From Chloroflexota bacterium (GTDB lineage Bacteria; Chloroflexota; Limnocylindria; Limnocylindrales; CSP1-4): a stretch of 33,054 nucleotides of DNA. The position numbers were made by a program, and so were the translations under genes. The notes under the pieces were generated by a model. It was not told where the DNA came from and did not search any database. It saw nothing but the letters and a program-made list of their open reading frames with translations. Positions 24,729 to 33,054 of this stretch are shown here, in pieces. The stretch lies in contig JAJXUG010000040.1 in assembly GCA_021783095.1 (NCBI GenBank), positions 1 through 33,054 on the forward strand, in the 5' to 3' direction. Position 1 is the stretch's first letter. The number at the start of each line of letters is the position of its first letter.

Positions 24729-25400
24729 ATGTTCGTGCTGGTCGTCGGCGGCGGCAAGGTCGGCTACTACCTGGCCAAGGAGCTCATCGACTCGGGGCAC
24801 GAGTGCGTGCTCATGGAGAAGGATCGCGGGCGCGCGGACACCATTCGGGACGAGATCGGTTCGGTCGTGATCGCACAGGACGGGTGCGAGGGCAAGTACC
24901 TCCGCGAGGCGGGCGCCAACCGGGCGGACATCGTGGCCGCGGTCACCGGCGACGACGAGGACAACCTGGTCATCTGCCAGATGGCGAAGCACCACTTCGA
25001 CGTGCCGCGGACGATCGCACGGGTCAACAACCCCAAGAACGAGCGGCTGTTCCGCCACCTCGGCGTGGACGAGATCATCAGCCCCACCCGGATGATCCTG
25101 GGCTCCATCGAGCAGGACATCCCGGTCCACGAACTGCTCCACCTGGCGGCGCTCGGCGAGGGCGAGCTCGAGATCATCGAGGCGCACCTCCAGCCGGGAT
25201 CGCCCGCGATCGGGCGCGTCGCGGGCGAGCTCCGGGTGCCGTCCGGCTGTTCGCTGTTCGGGGTCATCCGCAACGGGGCGCCGACGCCGCTGCGCTCGGA
25301 CACGATCCTCGCCGAGGGCGACAAGGTGATCGCGATCGGGCGGCCGGACTGCGAAGTGGAGCTGCGCGAGCAGCTGATCGGGGAGCACGAGGAGGTCTAG
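24729..25400 (+). CDS. trkA: TrkA-family K+ transport regulator (RCK_N + RCK_C)
   Basis: 223 residues. RCK_N (1 to about 135): VGGGKVG (Gly7, Gly9, Gly12), Glu30, AQDGCEGKYLREAGANRADIVAAVTGDDEDNLVICQMAKHHFDVPRTIARVNNPKNERLF, LGVDEIISPT. RCK_C (about 140-215): GELEIIEAHLQPGSPAIGRVAGELRVPSGCSLFGVIRNG and LAEGDKVIAIG. RCK_C domains bind small ligands such as cyclic-di-AMP in several K+ systems; that is a possibility here, not shown. Glu30 at the end of strand 2 suits NAD(H). It lies 3 bases after the single-domain partner and ends the K+ cluster; its stop region abuts the minus-strand pseudogene. Confidence 0.92.
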   Translation: MFVLVVGGGKVGYYLAKELIDSGHECVLMEKDRGRADTIRDEIGSVVIAQDGCEGKYLREAGANRADIVAAVTGDDEDNLVICQMAKHHFDVPRTIARVNNPKNERLFRHLGVDEIISPTRMILGSIEQDIPVHELLHLAALGEGELEIIEAHLQPGSPAIGRVAGELRVPSGCSLFGVIRNGAPTPLRSDTILAEGDKVIAIGRPDCEVELREQLIGEHEEV

Positions 25401-25985
25401 CGGGGGCGCAGCTCGGGTTCGCCCGCAGGCGCTCCGCGCCGCCCAGGACCAGCGCTACGGCCAGGGGCGCTCCATGTCTCGCCGTTTGCGCTCGTGACGA
25501 CGACGCTCGAGCCCTTGCCCGGGTCCGACCGCCAGCCCCCCGCGACGAGCGTCCCGTTGACGAGCGCCAGCGCCTGGAGCCGCACCGGCAGCTGGTAGAA
25601 GTGGAACGCCGGCTGGTCGGCGACGGCCTGCCAGGTCGACCCGTCCGTTGCGGTCCAGGCGGCCGCCCCCGCGTCCTGCGCGTTCACGCCGACCGCGACC
25701 AGCCCGGACGCCGTCGCGGCCACCGCGCGCATCGCCCCTCCCCCGGGCGGGACCGAGGCCCGCCGCCACCCCGTCGTCGCGGTCCAGCCATGCGGCCGCC
25801 GGGCCACTGATCTGGTCTCCGGAGGTCCCAACCGCGACCCGTGCATCGCCGGTCACGGCAAGCGCCATGACCCGGCCACCCGAGAAGGCGCCGCCGTCCG
25901 CGTCCAGCGTCCAGGCCCGCCCGTCCTTCGACCGCCACATGCACCAGGCCGTCCTCGATTGGCATCGAGTAGTAACCATCCACAC
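25397..25985 (-). pseudogene. Decayed beta-propeller (sialidase-like repeat) gene
   Basis: Two minus-strand frames each hold part of one protein. The upstream frame (to about 25790) reads SKDGRAWTLDADGGAFSGGRVMALAVTGDARVAVGTSGDQISGPAAAW; the downstream frame continues TATTGWRRA, then AATASGLVAVGVNAQDAGAAAWTATDGSTWQAVAD. Both show the W-S-x-DG-x-W pattern of sialidase/YCF48-like propeller blades. The frames join if a TGGC/CTGG four-base duplication at 25784-25790 is removed, so a frameshift is the likely cause. No start or signal peptide is found upstream (an adjacent third frame reads PIEDGLVHV, hinting at a second shift), so the N-terminus is also lost. It may instead be a real error site in the sequence. 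Confidence 0.6.
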
Positions 25986-26002
25986 ATGTTTAGGACACTT
26001 AT

Positions 26003-26036
26003 CTTGACAACACCATTGTCATGGTTTTAGCCTACT
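26003..26036 (+). promoter_or_regulatory. Heat-shock promoter with HspR-like operator
   Basis: TTGACA at 26004-26009 is a perfect -35, in the most AT-rich stretch of the window. Overlapping it, TGACAA-CACCA-TTGTCA (26005-26021) is a perfect 6-bp inverted repeat, extending to CTTGACAA / TTGTCATG. It resembles, but is not identical to, the HAIR operator (CTTGAGT-N7-ACTCAAG) of HspR. A weak -10 (TAGCCT, 26028) is spaced 18 bases. The HspR-type gene is second in this operon, so autorepression is likely. Confidence 0.6.
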
Positions 26037-26087
26037 GACTGCCCGGTACCACCGATCCAACCGGGATATGTGCAGGAGGTAGATGCG

Positions 26088-26606
26088 ATGACGCTCACCC
26101 GTCGCCCGTCGCCCTTCGGCGAGCTGCTGACGCTTCGCCAGGCGATGGATCGCCTGTTTGACGACCCCATGTTCCGGCCGTTCAACGGCGTTGCGGGAAC
26201 CGAGTACAGCCGCGTGCCGCTCGACGTCCGCACGACGCCGGATGCGCTCGTCGTGGAGGCGTCCCTTCCCGGCGTCAAGCCGGAGGACGTGGACATCACG
26301 GTCGAGAACGGCACCCTGACGATCAAGGCCGAGGAGAGTGCGGAGCGCTCGAACGACGAGGGCGGATGGCTCGTCCGCGAGATCACCCGCGGCTCCGTGA
26401 TGCGGACCGTGACGCTCCCGAGCGGGCTCGAGGCCGAGAAGGCCGAGGCCACCTTCGAGCACGGGGTCCTCAAGCTGCGGATCCCCAAGGCGGAGCAGAT
26501 CAAGCCCCGCCAGATCCGGATCCAGCCCGTCAGCAACGGCGAGGCAGCGCACGTCGAGACCAAGCAGGTCGATTCGGGCGCCGGCCAGTCGAGCCCGAAG
26601 GCCTAG
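26088..26606 (+). CDS. hsp20: Hsp20 small heat-shock protein
   Basis: 172 residues from the ATG at 26088, which follows AGGAGGT by 7 bases; a GTG at 26070 would overlap that site and is not favoured. The N-terminal region (RRPSPFGELLTLRQAMDRLFDDPMF) is typical, followed by the alpha-crystallin domain (about 42-140): VPLDVRTTPDALVVEASLPGVKPEDVDITVENGTLTIKAE and GSVMRTVTLPSGLEAEKAEATFEHGVLKLRIPK, with the GVLKLRIPK signature. A short hydrophilic tail follows, without an obvious IxI motif except IRI. It acts as an ATP-independent holdase. First gene of the heat-shock operon; 4 bases before hspR. Confidence 0.95.
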   Translation: MTLTRRPSPFGELLTLRQAMDRLFDDPMFRPFNGVAGTEYSRVPLDVRTTPDALVVEASLPGVKPEDVDITVENGTLTIKAEESAERSNDEGGWLVREITRGSVMRTVTLPSGLEAEKAEATFEHGVLKLRIPKAEQIKPRQIRIQPVSNGEAAHVETKQVDSGAGQSSPKA

Positions 26607-26610
26607 CCAC

Positions 26611-26988
26611 ATGTCCGCCGCGCGCCGGCCCGACCGGGATGCCACCCGGCCCGTGTACGTGATCAGCGTCGCCGCGACGCTCGTCTCGGCGCATCCCAGA
26701 ACCCTTCGCATCTACGAGGACGAGGGCCTGGTCTGCCCGGCGCGCACCCCTACCAACATCAGGCTCTACTCCGAGGAGGACATCCGCCGGATCCTGTGGA
26801 TCCGGCACCTCACTCGGGACCGCGGGGTGAACCTCGCGGGGGTCCGCACGCTGTTCGAGCTCGAGGAGCGCCTCGGCAAGCGGATCCTGGAAGCCCTGTA
26901 CGACGAAGGCACCCGCGGCCGCGGGGAGGCTCCGCCGGAGCCCGGGTCAACCGGGACCCCCGACGGGGATCCCTCCCCCGGCCGCTGA
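26611..26988 (+). CDS. hspR: HspR-like MerR-family heat-shock repressor
   Basis: 125 residues. The N-terminal winged HTH (about 15-85) reads VYVISVAATLVSAHPRTLRIYEDEGLVCPART, then RLYSEEDIRRILWIRHLTRDRGVNLAGVR. The VISVAA...HPRTLRIYE...GLV and GVNLAGV blocks are those of HspR rather than metal-sensing MerR. HspR binds HAIR operators and, in actinobacteria, is corepressed by DnaK. After a short coiled coil (LFELEERLGKRI) the tail is Gly/Pro-rich. It is placed between hsp20 and lon, so it probably represses the whole operon, including itself, from the promoter at 26003. Confidence 0.9.
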   Translation: MSAARRPDRDATRPVYVISVAATLVSAHPRTLRIYEDEGLVCPARTPTNIRLYSEEDIRRILWIRHLTRDRGVNLAGVRTLFELEERLGKRILEALYDEGTRGRGEAPPEPGSTGTPDGDPSPGR

Positions 26989-27056
26989 CCATCAGAGCAA
27001 CGAAAGCACGCTTACCCGTCGCGCCGGACCACCGGCCCGGCACGCAAGGAGAACTC

Positions 27057-29591
<2,535 letters not shown>

Positions 29592-29615
29592 GAAGCCTTG
29601 AAAGGGTCCGGTCCG

Positions 29616-30698
29616 ATGGAGTACCGCGACTACTACCAGATCCTCGGAGTGCCCCGGTCGGCCAGCCAGGCCGACATCAAGAAGGCGTTCCGGAAGCTGG
29701 CGCGCGAGCACCATCCGGACCGGAACCCCGGCGACAAGGCGGCCGAGCGCAAGTTCAAGGACGCCAACGAGGCCAACGAGGTCCTCTCCGACCCGGAGAA
29801 GCGCAAGCAGTACGACGTGCTGGGCGCCAACTGGGACCAGTACCAGCGAGCCGGCGGCGGCCGGTCGGGCACGGACCCGTTCGGGCCCGGCGGCCCCTTC
29901 GCCGGCGTCAACTTCGGCGCCCGCGGCGGGCCCAACGTCCGCTACGAGTTCCACTCGACCGACGGCACGGGCAGCGCGGGCTTCTCCGACTTCTTCCGGA
30001 TGTTCTTCGGCGGGGCGGAGGCGGGCGCGCAGGCCACCCGTGGCGGCAGGACCAGCCGGGCGGGCAGCGTTTCCAACGGCGCCAGCTTCGAGGACATCCT
30101 CGCCGGCATGGGCGGGATGCAGGACGCCAGCGCCGGTGCGCAGCACCCGCGGGCGCGGCACTCGTCCGAGAGCGCCCACGCGAGGCCCAGGGACGAGCTC
30201 GAGGCGCCGGCGGAGCTGACCCTCGAGGAGGCCTATCACGGCACGACACGCCTGGTCGAGGTCGAGGGCAGGCGCTACGAGGTCTCGATCCCGCGCGGCA
30301 TCGACACCCGCGGCCGGATCCGGCTCGCCGGCAAGGGCCCCGGGGGCCGCGACGTCGTGGTCACCGTCACGGTGCGCCCGCACGACGTGTACACCAGACA
30401 CGGCGCCGATCTCGAGCGCGAGCTGCCGATCACGCTCCGTGAGGCGCTGCTGGGCGGCGAGGCGGCCGTCACCACCCTGAAGGGCCGAATCCTGCTCACC
30501 ATCCCCGCCGGCACCCAGTCGGGCAAGACGTTCCGCCTGAGCGGCCAGGGGATGCCCAAGCTCAAGGGCGAGGGCGCCGGCGACCTGTACGTCAAGGTGC
30601 GGGTCGTGCTGCCCACCGCGCTCGACGCGGACGCCAAGGCGGCCGCCGCCCGCTTCCTCGACCTCGTCCATCAACCAGACCCCCGCGCGACGGCCTGA
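29616..30698 (+). CDS. cbpA: DnaJ-class II (CbpA-like) J-domain co-chaperone
   Basis: 360 residues from the ATG at 29616; a TTG at 29598 is open but not needed. The J domain (1-70) has [15 protein letters not shown] (33-35) and [10 protein letters not shown] Gly/Ser/Phe-rich linker (about 75-190) with [11 protein letters not shown] follows, then two beta-sandwich substrate domains (about 195-350) with [42 protein letters not shown] and [45 protein letters not shown]. The CxxCxGxG zinc fingers of class I DnaJ are absent. It stimulates a DnaK-type Hsp70 (not in the window). It lies 24 bases after lon and 39 before clpB. Confidence 0.95.
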   Translation: MEYRDYYQILGVPRSASQADIKKAFRKLAREHHPDRNPGDKAAERKFKDANEANEVLSDPEKRKQYDVLGANWDQYQRAGGGRSGTDPFGPGGPFAGVNFGARGGPNVRYEFHSTDGTGSAGFSDFFRMFFGGAEAGAQATRGGRTSRAGSVSNGASFEDILAGMGGMQDASAGAQHPRARHSSESAHARPRDELEAPAELTLEEAYHGTTRLVEVEGRRYEVSIPRGIDTRGRIRLAGKGPGGRDVVVTVTVRPHDVYTRHGADLERELPITLREALLGGEAAVTTLKGRILLTIPAGTQSGKTFRLSGQGMPKLKGEGAGDLYVKVRVVLPTALDADAKAAAARFLDLVHQPDPRATA

Positions 30699-30737
30699 CC
30701 GAAGCGCCGCAGACGTCCCCGAGCGAGTACCCGACCC

Positions 30738-33054
<2,317 letters not shown>

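Noticed and set aside
24024-25388. Antisense frame opposite the TrkA genes
   Set aside because: No domain; the plus strand has two clear Rossmann signatures.

Overview
The window is about 33 kb of very GC-rich bacterial chromosome, densely packed with genes, with many stop/start overlaps (ATGA, GTGA) and several GTG or TTG starts. No rRNA, tRNA, CRISPR, transposase, integrase or phage gene was seen. The gene content (HspR-controlled heat-shock cluster, CsoR repressor, a KimA-type permease next to TrkA-type proteins, a five-gene Liv transporter) fits a high-GC Chloroflexota lineage (for example a Limnocylindria-like group) or a deep Actinomycetota lineage. That placement is inference from gene content only.

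Layout. 0.2-5.6 kb, minus strand: an amidohydrolase; a GGDEF/HD-GYP cyclic-di-GMP protein; a tightly overlapped trio of a small helical protein, a PD-(D/E)XK-like nuclease and an acyl-ACP thioesterase; and a small orphan ORF. 6.0-10.4 kb, minus strand: GNAT acetyltransferase, a NYN-domain protein with a very long RG-rich and Ala/Pro/Lys-repeat tail, DNA polymerase III delta-prime and acylphosphatase. 10.5-16.2 kb, plus strand: a complete branched-chain amino acid (or related amide) ABC transporter livJ-H-M-G-F, with a candidate promoter, an intercistronic hairpin after livJ and a strong terminator after livF. Its LivG ATPase carries an unusual hydrophobic insertion. 16.2-18.4 kb, minus strand: zinc-ribbon protein, nuclease-like protein, hypoxanthine phosphoribosyltransferase and a four-helix membrane protein, with short overlaps at two of the three junctions and a 90-base gap before hpt.

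18.4-19.8 kb is the least ordinary stretch. A CsoR copper sensor with its own perfect operator and an apparently leaderless start is followed by about 0.8-1 kb with no supported gene. That stretch holds a tandem array of 14-15-bp iteron-like units, related inverted repeats, two convergent DnaA-box-like sites and a promoter-like pair just before rsmG. The rsmG reading frame itself lacks a canonical start for its full-length N-terminus.

20.5-25.4 kb, plus strand: a metallophosphoesterase, a stand-alone copy of the KimA C-terminal domain, full-length KimA-like K+ permease, a UspA protein and two TrkA/RCK proteins, together a likely potassium-homeostasis module. A decayed beta-propeller gene follows on the minus strand. 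26.0-33.05 kb, plus strand: hsp20-hspR-lon-cbpA/dnaJ-clpB, a proteostasis regulon probably led by one HspR-controlled promoter; clpB runs off the window end.
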